Source: Ignavibacteriales bacterium (GTDB lineage: Bacteria; Bacteroidota; Ignavibacteria; Ignavibacteriales; Melioribacteraceae). From it: 64,000 nucleotides of DNA. Positions 46,113 through 54,448 of the stretch are shown piece by piece. Where the stretch lies: contig JACOUS010000003.1 of assembly GCA_016177735.1 (NCBI GenBank), forward strand, positions 80,883 through 144,882, read 5' to 3'. A program made the position numbers and the translations under genes. The notes below the pieces were generated by a model that was given only the letters and a program-made list of their open reading frames with translations, made no database searches and was not told the DNA's origin. Numbering within the stretch: position 1 is the first letter of the stretch; each line of letters starts with the position of its first letter.

Positions 46113-46519
46113 TGAACATTGAAGTATACTTATTTATTACTCTCTCTTGCGCGCTTGCTTTTAGTGTCGTGTTCACGATCTTCCGCTTCTATGAAAAGAA
46201 GGAAGCGATTGTGAAAGAGAATCAAAAATTGATCAAAGAAAATGAGTTGATTACCCTTAGAGGTATTGTAAAGGAATCTGTTGAACAAATCATTGGCAAA
46301 AACAGCACAAACAAAAACACCGGGGCGGCTATCTTCACCAATCGCGAACTTGAAGTCGGTAATCTATTGGTGACCGGTTTAACCAGCAAAGAGATTGCCG
46401 ACAAACTTAATATTGCTATCTCCACGAGTAACAATCACGTGGAGAACATGAAAGAAAAAGCCGGTTGCAAAAATAAAGCTGAATTAGCTGCATACCTGTT
46501 AAAGCATGATATTGTTTGA
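46109..46519 (+). CDS. Membrane-anchored LuxR-type HTH regulator
   Basis: 136 aa. One N-terminal TM helix (VYLFITLSCALAFSVVFTIF) is followed by a coiled-coil linker (KEAIVKENQKLIKENELITL) and a C-terminal LuxR-type HTH (TNRELEVGNLLVTGLTSKEI, then NIAISTSNNHVENMKEKAG; about residues 75-135). It overlaps the multi-TM gene by 4 nt and precedes the transposase by 12 nt. No receiver domain is present, so a signal would have to come through the membrane or its partner. It should control phage or host promoters. Confidence 0.75.
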   Translation: MMNIEVYLFITLSCALAFSVVFTIFRFYEKKEAIVKENQKLIKENELITLRGIVKESVEQIIGKNSTNKNTGAAIFTNRELEVGNLLVTGLTSKEIADKLNIAISTSNNHVENMKEKAGCKNKAELAAYLLKHDIV

Positions 46520-46531
46520 TTCGAGGTGGCA

Positions 46532-48478
46532 ATGAAAAAAATAGCAGAAGAAAATATTATATCGCTCAAAGACCTGGCGAAACTTTCCGAGCCAACTGAC
46601 TGGCAGAAGGAATATGCAGCCATTCGCCAGAGAGCCAAACGTGGTAAATACAATACATATAAAAAAATAAAAGGAGAAGGATACATATCAGTAAACGATT
46701 CAGCTATTCCAGAAACTCTTCGCAATGTAATTTTACAAAAAAATATACAGCATCAAGAAGACATCCAAATCGGCCGGGCTGGGCAGCGGCTCGACCAAGA
46801 AAACGAACTTTCACCCGAAGACGAAAAACTTGCAGTTGCCAAAGCCAACGTGATCAAAATGTACCTTGAATACCTGGCTAAACACGGCAAAGATAAAGAG
46901 ACGCGAAAAAAATTTGTTGTACTTTACAATCACAAAGCTTTCCATGAACAATTTGAACAAACCGGTGAACTTGGAAGCTGGAAGACAATTGAAAAATGGA
47001 AAGTAGAATACATCAACGCAAATTATGATTACCGTGTGCTTGCGCCGAAATACAAACCTCGATCTTCTTCTGTCCCTCCGGAACAATCCGAAATATTAAT
47101 CAAACTGGCGCTCAATCCGAATCAGCCATTGATCAGCGAATTGGTTCGTATGGCGATGGATATTTTTGAAATGAAACGTCATCCCAGAATTTTGAGCGAC
47201 CACACCTACCGCCGGTTTATCGAAAACTGGAAAAAAGAACATTATGCCGATTGGGTGTTCTTCCGCGAAGGCGAACATGCGCTCGATAATAATATTCTTC
47301 CTTCCCTCGAACGCGATTATGATAAAATAGAAGTCGGCGATATTCTCGTCATGGACGGGCACGTTAATAATTTCGAAACGATTAATCCTTTTACCGGAAA
47401 ACCGAAGAGAATGATGACGGTTGCGGCACTCGACATGAAGAGTGAATACCTCTGCGGTTATGAAATATCTCCGACTGAAAACACCTTTGCCATTGCCGTT
47501 GCAATTTACCGCGCCATTCGGCAGCTCGGCAAGATTCCGAAAATTATTTATATAGATAACGGACGTGCATTCGGCGCTAAATATTTTCATGGAGATGATC
47601 TAAGCAACATAGAAGCATTGTTTGCACGGCTTGGCATCAAAGTAATTTTTGCAACAGCATACCATGCTCAAAGTAAACTAATCGAACCTTTTTGGCGCTG
47701 GCTTGCAGAACTTGAAAGACTCGTTCCAACTTACGTAGGTACGTCGATTGCAATGCAGCCGCCGCGTCTTAACCGCGGAGAAAAACTACACGTGAAACTC
47801 TATGAAAAAATGATGCACGGAACTACTGTAGATATTTTCACAACACACAAGGCAATGGCTTGGTGGCTGGACAAATATCATTCACGCGTAAAAACAAGCG
47901 GACATTTGAAAGGACTCTGCCCGGCGGAAGTGTTCAACAGCGGTAAAGGTACTGGGATTGATAAACGCGAACTCACATTTCTGATGATGCAGCATGAAAT
48001 CAGAACAGTTTATCAAAACGGTATCAAGATGTTTAACACGAGCTACTGGCATGAAAATCTCTTCGGTAAGCAATGGGATGAAGTCCTTGTTCGATATGAT
48101 CTGCTCGATAACGATTCTATATTCGTTTATGATAATAACGGCGAATTCATCTGCGAAGCAAGACGGATAGACAAGGTTCATCCAGCCGCAGGCATACTTG
48201 GAACTGAAGAAGATGTAAAACTTTTGCACGCGCAGCTTGAACGAAAAGCTTCGTTAAAGAAAATGATTGTCGGCGAGGCAAAACAATTTTTACAAAACGA
48301 AATCTATCCGGCTGTTAAAAAACAATTCGAAGTGAACATTCTTGAATTAAATAACGAAGAACCGAAGTTGCTCGAAGATAATCTTCCGGGACAGCCAGCA
48401 CCTAAAAAAAGGAAAAGTATAATTGATCGTTGGAACGAAGCAAATATAGGAACCAAAAAACGAATTGCGGAGGGATAA
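46532..48478 (+). CDS. Mu-type DDE transposase/integrase
   Basis: 648 aa from the ATG at 46532, behind GAGGTGGCA. N-terminal HTH-type region (LKDLAKLSEPTDWQKEYAAI), then a DNA-binding part with helices (about residues 90-215). A DDE integrase core follows: Asp275 in ILVMDGH, Asp342 in IYIDNGRAFGA, and Glu385 in QSKLIEPFWRWLAE. A Mu-type C-terminal beta-barrel and helical tail extend to the end (about residue 480 on). Together with the MuB-like gene downstream it carries out replicative transposition. Its location inside the element, not at an end, is unusual. Confidence 0.93.
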   Translation: MKKIAEENIISLKDLAKLSEPTDWQKEYAAIRQRAKRGKYNTYKKIKGEGYISVNDSAIPETLRNVILQKNIQHQEDIQIGRAGQRLDQENELSPEDEKLAVAKANVIKMYLEYLAKHGKDKETRKKFVVLYNHKAFHEQFEQTGELGSWKTIEKWKVEYINANYDYRVLAPKYKPRSSSVPPEQSEILIKLALNPNQPLISELVRMAMDIFEMKRHPRILSDHTYRRFIENWKKEHYADWVFFREGEHALDNNILPSLERDYDKIEVGDILVMDGHVNNFETINPFTGKPKRMMTVAALDMKSEYLCGYEISPTENTFAIAVAIYRAIRQLGKIPKIIYIDNGRAFGAKYFHGDDLSNIEALFARLGIKVIFATAYHAQSKLIEPFWRWLAELERLVPTYVGTSIAMQPPRLNRGEKLHVKLYEKMMHGTTVDIFTTHKAMAWWLDKYHSRVKTSGHLKGLCPAEVFNSGKGTGIDKRELTFLMMQHEIRTVYQNGIKMFNTSYWHENLFGKQWDEVLVRYDLLDNDSIFVYDNNGEFICEARRIDKVHPAAGILGTEEDVKLLHAQLERKASLKKMIVGEAKQFLQNEIYPAVKKQFEVNILELNNEEPKLLEDNLPGQPAPKKRKSIIDRWNEANIGTKKRIAEG

Positions 48479-48945
48479 TGAATTTAATAAAAATGAAAAG
48501 AAACAGTAAACAAAAGTTTGATAGAATTATTGGACGCGTAAGAAATAAGAAAGCATGCGGCATAATCTATAGCGTGCCACCACCTCTCACTTTGTCGGAA
48601 GTGAATAAGATGCTTGAAGAACACGAGATTTTGGCTCTCGACGGGGAGGACGCTTGCACTTATCGGAGACTCTATTTCTGGCTATCAACAAAATGCGGTG
48701 TCCCGAGTATGAAGGCAGAAATGTTGCCGGCTGCGCTAAATGGTAGGATGCTTACTATTTACAACGCGGATTTTATCTCATCAGATTATACAAGAGTGTT
48801 ACATGATTGCGCAAAGAATAACGTGCCTTTGCTACTCATTCTCAGGACAAAAGAACCTTTGGAAAAAATACGTCATTTTGATTGTTATAACAAAATTTTG
48901 ACTATCGAGCAAGATTATTCGGAGTTCTTAACAACAAAAATATAA
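48478..48945 (+). CDS. Hypothetical early phage protein
   Basis: 155 aa. The ATG overlaps the last base of the transposase stop codon. Basic N-terminus, alpha/beta body with SEVNKMLEEHEILALDGEDA. Not recognised. Position between transposase and MuB-like gene suggests a transposition accessory; that is inference. Confidence 0.6.
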   Translation: MNLIKMKRNSKQKFDRIIGRVRNKKACGIIYSVPPPLTLSEVNKMLEEHEILALDGEDACTYRRLYFWLSTKCGVPSMKAEMLPAALNGRMLTIYNADFISSDYTRVLHDCAKNNVPLLLILRTKEPLEKIRHFDCYNKILTIEQDYSEFLTTKI

Positions 48946-49024
48946 TCCGGAACTGCACCGCCGCCAAGCATGCACAGTCCCGGTAGATCACTCACATCAA
49001 ATAAATGAAGGAGTATAAAAAAAT

Positions 49025-49951
49025 ATGGCAAATCTCTCAAATGAGCAAATCCACGAAATCCGCACACGCTTAGTCGAATTAAAAAAAAATAATCCGCAGT
49101 ATTCTGACAGAGTCATTGGTAAAAATATCGGTTATAGCGGCGGGTACGTCAACCTATTCTTACAGAATAAATTCCCCAGCCCATCTACCGAAGGTGAGTT
49201 CGCTGAAAAGGCAATCAATTTCCTTAACACCGAACTAACACGCACAAGAGACAACGTAACCAAAGAGCATCTGAAGTTTGCACCCACAAATGCGTCCCAA
49301 AAAATATTTAAGATAGTCAACTATTGCATCGCAACGGGTAAACTTGGACTTATCATAGGCGATAATGGATTTGGCAAAACTATATCTCTTAGGGAGTACT
49401 GTAAAAAAAATACCACTTCCATTATGATCGAAGTCCTCCCGATTGCGACTCCAAAATCCACCCTTGATGACATCGCAAGCAGATTAAGAATTCAATCGTG
49501 CTACTCGCGTGCAGAGACGTTTGATTCAATCATCTTACGCCTACAAGATACTGCAAGAGTCTTAATAATTGACGAGGCAGAATATCTCAACACAGCCTCG
49601 CTCGAAATAATCCGTAGAATTCATGACTTTACAAATATTCCGATGATTCTTTCAGGCAAATCTATCTTGCAGAAAAAGTTACTAGGTCCGCGCGGAAAAC
49701 TCCAACAATTATCTTCTCGGATCGGCATTCAGGAAGAGATCAAAGGTTTTGATCTAAATGATATTAGGTCAGTACTATCTCTGAATTTCCCCGAGGCAGT
49801 AAAGTTTTCATCGACTTTTCTCCAATTATCGAAACAAAATGGCCGCCTTCTCGAACATCTTATTTCGCTTGTAAAGAGTACTATGAACGAAACTGGAGAA
49901 CAACTGAGCGATGATTTAATTGATGACGCGGCATGTTCGCTGCTGACATGA
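49025..49951 (+). CDS. MuB-like AAA ATPase (transposition target selector)
   Basis: 308 aa. N-terminal HTH (YSDRVIGKNIGYSGGYVNLFL, about residues 22-45), as in MuB. AAA core: Walker A IIGDNGFGKTISLREYC (about 115), Walker B VLIIDEAEYLN (about 180), and an R-finger/sensor region near GPRGKLQQLSSRIG. A short C-terminal helical domain ends the protein. MuB coats target DNA in an ATP-dependent way, delivers it to the transposase and gives target immunity. Confidence 0.9.
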   Translation: MANLSNEQIHEIRTRLVELKKNNPQYSDRVIGKNIGYSGGYVNLFLQNKFPSPSTEGEFAEKAINFLNTELTRTRDNVTKEHLKFAPTNASQKIFKIVNYCIATGKLGLIIGDNGFGKTISLREYCKKNTTSIMIEVLPIATPKSTLDDIASRLRIQSCYSRAETFDSIILRLQDTARVLIIDEAEYLNTASLEIIRRIHDFTNIPMILSGKSILQKKLLGPRGKLQQLSSRIGIQEEIKGFDLNDIRSVLSLNFPEAVKFSSTFLQLSKQNGRLLEHLISLVKSTMNETGEQLSDDLIDDAACSLLT

Positions 49952-50003
49952 GGTGCACTTGAAATCAGCAAAAATAAATATTAACACTTGTAAGGATCGT
50001 ATA

Positions 50004-50222
50004 ATGTCCGATCACATAATCCCAAAATCCGGCAAATTCTATCTGCTCAAAATTATCTCTGAAAAACTCGATAACGGCAAGCCGGATAAACTTTACAACA
50101 CCGGCAACTACATCGCAAAATTCGATGGTAGATATTTTCTGCTCGGCTCACTCAAACGCCGTCGCGCAAGGCATCATGTGAAAATAATTTGCGAAGCACA
50201 AATTAACCGGGACGGATTATGA
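50004..50222 (+). CDS. Small early phage protein
   Basis: 72 aa from the ATG at 50004, behind TAAGGATCG. Small basic beta-rich protein (GNYIAKFDGRYFLLGSLKRRR), perhaps DNA-binding. Overlaps the next gene by 4 nt (ATGA). Not recognised. Confidence 0.55.
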   Translation: MSDHIIPKSGKFYLLKIISEKLDNGKPDKLYNTGNYIAKFDGRYFLLGSLKRRRARHHVKIICEAQINRDGL

Positions 50223-50491
50223 ACCAGAAGAATATTCAAATAACAGACCACGTTTGCGAACGCTACATAGAAAGAATAAATCCAAATCTGCAGTCGATAA
50301 GGGATTATAACAGCCGGTTAATCGCCGCTAAAAAGGCAATTAAAGCAGTATTACAAGATGCAAAATACATATCCGATAACGAACGCGGCATCTTGTTACG
50401 GAGCGATACTTTTAAGTGCTGTCTTATCATCAGCAAACGCCGGTTGATAACTATCTATTCTTACAAACCCCAGAAGGAATCCGGACAATGA
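50219..50491 (+). CDS. Small early phage protein
   Basis: 90 aa. The sequence ITDHVCERYIERINPNLQS, followed by a basic C-terminal half with a strand pair (RGILLRSDTFKCCLIISKRR), is alpha/beta, but no family was recognised. It overlaps the neighbours by 4 nt on both sides, so it is part of a tightly coupled early operon. Confidence 0.55.
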   Translation: MNQKNIQITDHVCERYIERINPNLQSIRDYNSRLIAAKKAIKAVLQDAKYISDNERGILLRSDTFKCCLIISKRRLITIYSYKPQKESGQ

Positions 50492-50679
50492 AAATTTCTG
50501 CTAAATCTATTTATGAGGACCTAAATGTGATTGAGGAAAAACTCGGCATCAAAACAATCCTTCTTCTCTGCGCATATCTGATTAAAAATTATTGTTGGTG
50601 GATCTGGAGCGGATTGAAAGAAGAATTGCTTACAAATTCGGAAATCAACGAACAACTAAAAGAAAAGGTGAACAAATGA
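50488..50679 (+). CDS. Small early phage protein with hydrophobic segment
   Basis: 63 aa from the ATG at 50488, overlapping the previous stop. It has a hydrophobic, Trp-rich stretch (TILLLCAYLIKNYCWWIWSG) that may be a membrane-associated helix. Not recognised. Confidence 0.55.
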   Translation: MKISAKSIYEDLNVIEEKLGIKTILLLCAYLIKNYCWWIWSGLKEELLTNSEINEQLKEKVNK

Positions 50680-50915
50680 AAGGTAGAGAACTGCTTCTGA
50701 AAGAAGCACAAGAAAATTTCCCATCTGCTGTTTCTGAAGTTGAAGCTGTTGATAACCTTGCGCGTAAAATTTACATCGAACTAAGCGCAATGAAAGACAA
50801 AGAAAGCGAGCGTTATTTCAAACTCGCAGAAAAGTACCAAGAGTTAAGGAAGTTCTACAGGAATCTCTATAAAGAACGAGTTGAAGCAGAAAGCAAATTT
50901 TTAAAAGTAGTTTAA
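50676..50915 (+). CDS. Small helical early protein
   Basis: 79 aa from the ATG at 50676, overlapping the upstream stop. Entirely helical and charged (ERYFKLAEKYQELRKFYRNL). Not recognised; possibly an accessory protein of the early replication set. Confidence 0.55.
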   Translation: MKGRELLLKEAQENFPSAVSEVEAVDNLARKIYIELSAMKDKESERYFKLAEKYQELRKFYRNLYKERVEAESKFLKVV

Positions 50916-50958
50916 GAAAATCCATCCAAAGTCAATGAGATGGATAAAGGGTTAGTCA

Positions 50959-51387
50959 GTGTACCACATTAATGAACATAAAGAAGAAAGGATTCGAAGA
51001 CTTGGTATCACAGCGGACCTTCCGTTGTGGAATCAAGAGCCATCGTTTCCTAAAGTTCAACAGCCGGATTGGTTGTGGAGTGGCACCGGTATAAAAGCAG
51101 AACTCTATAACAAGCTGAAAGACAAATTTGCGGAAGATTCATTCGAATACCTGAATGCATTAATTATTCTCGGCGGGAAAGCAACTGACCACGAAGTAAA
51201 AGAACATTTCAACGATAACGAAAAGTGGGCGCTTCATATCGTTAGTGCAAGAAGGAATTATTTCACTAAAGAACCCTTCTATCTCGTTACATCCTATCCC
51301 GGTCAAGAAGTTATCGGTCCCAAAGGGAGACAAAACACAATCTGGTTTCTTAATTACAAAAATCTGTTCAAACTAATAATGGAGTAA
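50959..51387 (+). CDS. Hypothetical early phage protein (winged-helix look)
   Basis: 142 aa from a GTG start. The part around YLNALIILGGKATDHEVKEH followed by WALHIVSARRNYFTKE looks like a winged-helix domain of DNA-binding proteins (about residues 60-110), with an NTIWFLNYKNL strand at the end. Not recognised; a regulatory or nucleic-acid role is possible. Confidence 0.55.
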   Translation: MYHINEHKEERIRRLGITADLPLWNQEPSFPKVQQPDWLWSGTGIKAELYNKLKDKFAEDSFEYLNALIILGGKATDHEVKEHFNDNEKWALHIVSARRNYFTKEPFYLVTSYPGQEVIGPKGRQNTIWFLNYKNLFKLIME

Positions 51388-51389
51388 CT

Positions 51390-51692
51390 ATGAACGAAGC
51401 TGTCAACTCTGCGGTGCAGTTCCTTTCAACATACGGGAATGCTATCCTTGATAGGAAAGACAAAATTAGAATTCTCACCGAAAAGGTGAACAAACTAAAA
51501 CCTTCTGTGGAAGAATATAACCGCCTCAAAGGCGAGATTGCTTCACTCAATGCAGATAACAAACGCGAAGAAAAATTTTTACTCAATATGAAGAACATGC
51601 TCGAAATGCACACCGATGCAAAAGTATCAATCGGCGATCCTTCTTTATTTGATCAATCTAAAAAACCGGAGGAACAACTTGAAAAAGAATAA
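51390..51692 (+). CDS. Coiled-coil early phage protein
   Basis: 100 aa, helical, with a heptad pattern (ILTEKVNKLKPSVEEYNRL, GEIASLNADNKREEK). Starts 2 nt after the upstream stop, behind GGAGTAACT. Directly precedes, and overlaps by 14 nt, the Gam-like gene. Not recognised. Confidence 0.55.
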   Translation: MNEAVNSAVQFLSTYGNAILDRKDKIRILTEKVNKLKPSVEEYNRLKGEIASLNADNKREEKFLLNMKNMLEMHTDAKVSIGDPSLFDQSKKPEEQLEKE

Positions 51693-52221
51693 TCACTCAC
51701 ACTCGGTCGAATCACTAAAAACTTTTGATGATGTTAATGCTGCTCTTCTCAACCTTGCGGCGCTGACACTCAACGCAGAGAAAAAAGAAAACGAGATGAA
51801 GCAAAAAATTCTCGACATCAAAAAACAATGCGAACCGGATATAAAAGAACTCAAAGATAAGATTGTCAAACTCGAAGAGCAGATCGCCGGGTTCTGCAAA
51901 GTAAATAAAAGAGAATTTTCAGCAGCGCGCAGTAAAGAATTCACCTACGGCAGAATCGGTTTCCGCACCGGCAAATGGACGTTAAAATTTATCAGTAAAA
52001 AATTTAACATCGAGTTCACAAAACAAAAAATCATGGACATGTTCGGTACTAAATACGTGGACATTGAGACAAAGCTGAATAAAAACAAAGTTCTTGCCGA
52101 TGCAAAAAAAGGAATTCTTTCCGACGAGAAATTAGCTGCTGCCGGCATAAAAAGAACTAAAGGCGAATCTTCTTTCTATGAAATAAACTGGGACGAAATA
52201 AAACTTGTAGATATTCAATGA
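51679..52221 (+). CDS. Mu Gam-like host-nuclease inhibitor
   Basis: 180 aa from a TTG start behind GGAGG, which is the best-supported start. It shows the Gam pattern: a helical N-terminal half (LKTFDDVNAALLNLAAL, then KILDIKKQCEPDIKELKDKI) forming a long coiled coil, and a basic C-terminal half (ARSKEFTYGRIGFRTG, then KRTKGESSFYEINWDEI). Mu Gam binds double-strand DNA ends and blocks nucleases, and is related to eukaryotic Ku. It is followed by gp16/GemA with a 4-nt overlap. Confidence 0.85.
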   Translation: MKKNNHSHSVESLKTFDDVNAALLNLAALTLNAEKKENEMKQKILDIKKQCEPDIKELKDKIVKLEEQIAGFCKVNKREFSAARSKEFTYGRIGFRTGKWTLKFISKKFNIEFTKQKIMDMFGTKYVDIETKLNKNKVLADAKKGILSDEKLAAAGIKRTKGESSFYEINWDEIKLVDIQ

Positions 52222-52661
52222 ACAATGTTTCAGCAGACATATCGCGTTCCCAGATAACAAAGATTCACATTGCAAAATCTGAACTCGGGCTGACCGATCA
52301 GCAATACCGTGATACCCTCAGCGGTTTTGTTAGCAAATTCGGTCAGCCGTGTTCAAGCTGCAAAGAACTCAACACAAAACAAGCTGATGCTTTGTTGAAT
52401 ATTTTCAAGCGTCTCGGCTGGAAAGAAAAACGCCGTGGAAAGATTTTGAAATACGAAGAGTTTGCAAACCGCGATTCGAACTTTGCAGACCCAAAACAAA
52501 TGCGCCGTATCGATGCACTCTGGCATACATCTCATAAAGTTCGTGAAAGGACAGACGAAGCAATGAACCGCTTCATTAAAAGAATTGTCGGTGTCGATCA
52601 CATTGGCTTTGTTCTCAAAAAAGATGTGCACAAAATAATCAAGGCAATACAACAATTATGA
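52218..52661 (+). CDS. Mu gp16/GemA-like regulatory protein (DUF1018)
   Basis: 147 aa. The start ISRSQITKIHIAKSELGLTDQQYRD and then ELNTKQADALLNIFKRLGW match DUF1018 proteins, known as gp16/GemA in Mu-like phages. GemA of Mu modulates host gene expression; the biochemistry is not well defined. It overlaps Gam by 4 nt, and the next small membrane protein gene by 4 nt. Confidence 0.88.
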   Translation: MNNVSADISRSQITKIHIAKSELGLTDQQYRDTLSGFVSKFGQPCSSCKELNTKQADALLNIFKRLGWKEKRRGKILKYEEFANRDSNFADPKQMRRIDALWHTSHKVRERTDEAMNRFIKRIVGVDHIGFVLKKDVHKIIKAIQQL

Positions 52662-52834
52662 TAAAATTCATCTTCACATGGTTATTAATCTTGCTCTTGC
52701 TCGTGATCTTAATCTTATTCTTAGCACTCAGCGCTGTGATGTTATTAAACGCATCAAAGAGTTTCATTAAGTGGCTGTTAATTTCTATTTCAAATGAGAT
52801 TCACACATTCATAAGCGGAACAAGAGAAGAATGA
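52658..52834 (+). CDS. Small membrane protein, 58 aa
   Basis: 58 aa with an N-terminal TM helix (WLLILLLLVILILFLALSAVM) and a short amphipathic tail. It overlaps gp16 and the Mor-like gene by 4 nt on both sides (ATGA), which supports real translation. Possible role: regulator or holin-type helper. Not recognised. Confidence 0.6.
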   Translation: MIKFIFTWLLILLLLVILILFLALSAVMLLNASKSFIKWLLISISNEIHTFISGTREE

Positions 52835-53133
52835 AATACGGCTGGATAAAAGAGATTCCCGAATATGAAAAATACTTCACGACCGACCAGCGCGATTCAA
52901 TTGAACTAATCGGTTTTGAAGCATACATGGTTCTTCACGAACGTTTCGAAAAAACGAGCATTCACTTTTCTTCTGCCCCAATTATGATGTTGAAAAAAGC
53001 TTGGGCAATTAAAAACAAACACATTCCATACAATCAAGCAGCGCGAATTCTCGGGGTCTCTGAAAAAACGATTTACAACTGGCGGGAAGAAAAGAATCTC
53101 GATAACTACAATTTGTTTGATGGAAAAAAATAA
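52831..53133 (+). CDS. Mor/C-type late transcription activator (Mu-like)
   Basis: 100 aa. Mor family pattern: an N-terminal dimerisation part (DQRDSIELIGFEAYMVLHERF) and a C-terminal helix-turn-helix (HIPYNQAARILGVSEKTIYNWREE). In Mu, Mor activates the middle promoter and C the late promoters. It is the most likely switch to late genes here. It overlaps the upstream gene by 4 nt. Confidence 0.78.
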   Translation: MKYGWIKEIPEYEKYFTTDQRDSIELIGFEAYMVLHERFEKTSIHFSSAPIMMLKKAWAIKNKHIPYNQAARILGVSEKTIYNWREEKNLDNYNLFDGKK

Positions 53134-53135
53134 AC

Positions 53136-53161
53136 GTAGAGACGTGCAAGGTGCGCCTCTA
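53136..53161. repeat. Palindromic repeat family A, copy 3 (imperfect)
   Basis: GTAGAGACGTGC and GCGCCTCT arms. It lies between the Mor-like gene and the next gene, directly followed by the ribosome-binding site AAAAAAGGAGG. Confidence 0.7.
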
Positions 53162-53177
53162 AAAAAGGAGGAAAAGA

Positions 53178-53393
53178 ATGAAACATAAATATAATCTGCT
53201 TAGCTCTCGTAAATGCAAACATCCCGGCTGTCACAAGTATTTAAAACAAAATTTAATCGACCGTAATCCGGAAGCACACTTTTGTTTCAAACATTATCCG
53301 CACTCCAAAAAGAACCGTCCCGGTGCAAACGAAAACGTAGAGACGTTGCACGCAACGTCTCTAAAAGAGGAGACACACAATGCGACTCATTAA
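53178..53393 (+). CDS. Small Cys/His-rich phage protein with repeat-encoded tail
   Basis: 71 aa with a strong ribosome-binding site (AAAAAAGGAGG). Cys and His residues in SRKCKHPGCHKYLK and HFCFKHYPH could bind zinc. The C-terminal end (NVETLHATSLKEE) is encoded by family A repeat copy 4 (53337-53363), so the tail is an insertion by-product. Not recognised. Confidence 0.6.
   Translation: MKHKYNLLSSRKCKHPGCHKYLKQNLIDRNPEAHFCFKHYPHSKKNRPGANENVETLHATSLKEETHNATH
53337..53363. repeat. Palindromic repeat family A, copy 4 (inside coding sequence)
   Basis: TAGAGACGTTGC and its complement around AC; 26 of 27 nt form a perfect stem-loop. It encodes ETLHATSL in the upstream gene and is followed by AAAGAGGAG, the ribosome-binding site of the next gene. 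Confidence 0.85.
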
Positions 53394-53661
53394 ATATTTA
53401 GTTGTTAGAAGAATTAACAGTTGGAAAGTTTCAGCTCGCATCACAGGGAAAAAACCTTATTTAAAGCCGGACGAGATTTCAATAGCGCTGACTATAAATA
53501 TTCCAGAGTTGCTGTTTCAACGCCCGGCATTAAAAGCAGAAATAATAATCGATGAGAAAACAGCTCATCCGCAGATCTCCGCAGAAGTTATGAATAATAT
53601 AAAACAGATCGTTCAAGAAACACTAAACATAAAAGTAGAAATAACACAGATTAGCCAATAA
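53380..53661 (+). CDS. Small early phage protein, hypothetical
   Basis: 93 aa, alpha/beta, with a strand pair (DEISIALTINIPELLFQR, ALKAEIIIDEKTAH) and a C-terminal helix. Overlaps the previous gene by 14 nt; its ribosome-binding site lies directly after the palindromic repeat. Not recognised. Confidence 0.55.
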   Translation: MRLIKYLVVRRINSWKVSARITGKKPYLKPDEISIALTINIPELLFQRPALKAEIIIDEKTAHPQISAEVMNNIKQIVQETLNIKVEITQISQ

Positions 53662-53671
53662 GGATTCATCC

Positions 53672-53863
53672 ATGAGCCACTACGATGACATACAAAACGA
53701 AATGACCAACACTGAGATAAAAGAATTGAAGAATGAACTCAGATTAGCAATCAACATAATGTCGAACGATGAAGTCCGTTTCATTGCGCGTGTTATCAAC
53801 AAACTCGATGAGTATAAAAGATTCTTTGAGTTACTGAAGGAATTTTCTGCGCATGGTAGCTGA
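53672..53863 (+). CDS. Small helical early protein
   Basis: 63 aa, helical and acidic at the start (DIQNEMTNTEIKELKNELRL). It overlaps the next gene by 11 nt. Not recognised. Confidence 0.55.
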   Translation: MSHYDDIQNEMTNTEIKELKNELRLAINIMSNDEVRFIARVINKLDEYKRFFELLKEFSAHGS

Positions 53864-54131
53864 CAAAGATTTGAAGATTAACCGCATTTATTGGGTGGAG
53901 ATAATCGATAGGGAGCTTGGCGACCTCTGTGGCTCGCAAATAAAAGTTCGCTTTACCGGAATAGCTTTCAGAAACCTTGCTTATGAATCAACGAAACCGA
54001 TCGGTGATTTTATTCACGATAAAAAAGAAGCGACACGCAAAAAAATAATCGATAGAAATCTTGTCCTAAAAAAAGACGCTGTTTTGTTTTTGGGACAAAT
54101 AAAAATTTTCAAAGAACTAAGCGAAGCATAA
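53853..54131 (+). CDS. Small early phage protein, hypothetical
   Basis: 92 aa, alpha/beta, with basic helix (KKEATRKKIIDRNLVLKKD) and strand pattern NRIYWVEIIDRELGDLCG at the start. Not recognised. It is the last gene before the cassette-like segment. Confidence 0.55.
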   Translation: MVADKDLKINRIYWVEIIDRELGDLCGSQIKVRFTGIAFRNLAYESTKPIGDFIHDKKEATRKKIIDRNLVLKKDAVLFLGQIKIFKELSEA

Positions 54132-54174
54132 CTAAACAAAAGCCGATGCGAACGGCGCACGGCGGGAGAATAAA

Positions 54175-54381
54175 ATGATACTTACAGAAGAAGAAGAGAA
54201 AATTTATAAAAGCTATAAACCCCCTGAAGGTTGGGGAGAAGTATTTCCAAGTTCTCCGATGAACTGGGGAATTTATGATGTTAAAGACAAAGATGGTAAT
54301 CAAATTGAAGGCAGCAGGATGATTGTTTTTGAGAACGGATTTGGACATTGCCTAATTAAGCGAGCCAAGGTTTCTGCCTAA
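54175..54381 (+). CDS. Cassette-type small protein, hypothetical
   Basis: 68 aa. Acidic start (LTEEEEKIYKSYKPPEGWGE), then Trp- and Gly-rich beta strands (NWGIYDVKDKDGNQIEGSRM). The stop codon lies inside the first half-site (GCCTAAC) of an attC-like hairpin at 54376-54418, the usual position for integron cassette genes. It has a ribosome-binding site (GGGAGAATAAA). Not recognised. Confidence 0.6.
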   Translation: MILTEEEEKIYKSYKPPEGWGEVFPSSPMNWGIYDVKDKDGNQIEGSRMIVFENGFGHCLIKRAKVSA

Positions 54382-54418
54382 CAACTGCATGGGCCGAAGG
54401 CTCGATGCAAAGTTATGC
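54376..54418 (+). other. attC-like hairpin (integron cassette recombination site candidate)
   Basis: GCCTAAC at the left, GTTATGC at the right, and between them TGCAT/ATGCA and GGGCC/GGCTC arms with a GAA loop and one unpaired G. This resembles R''-L''-L'-R' architecture of attC, though the right half-site deviates from GTTRRRY in one position. At 43 nt it is shorter than usual attC sites. Confidence 0.45.
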
Positions 54419-54448
54419 TGTCTGTACAGATTAAAGGAGAGAATAAAA

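Noticed and set aside
54376..54418. A full integron
   Set aside because: Only one attC-like site and no integrase gene; kept as a cassette candidate only.
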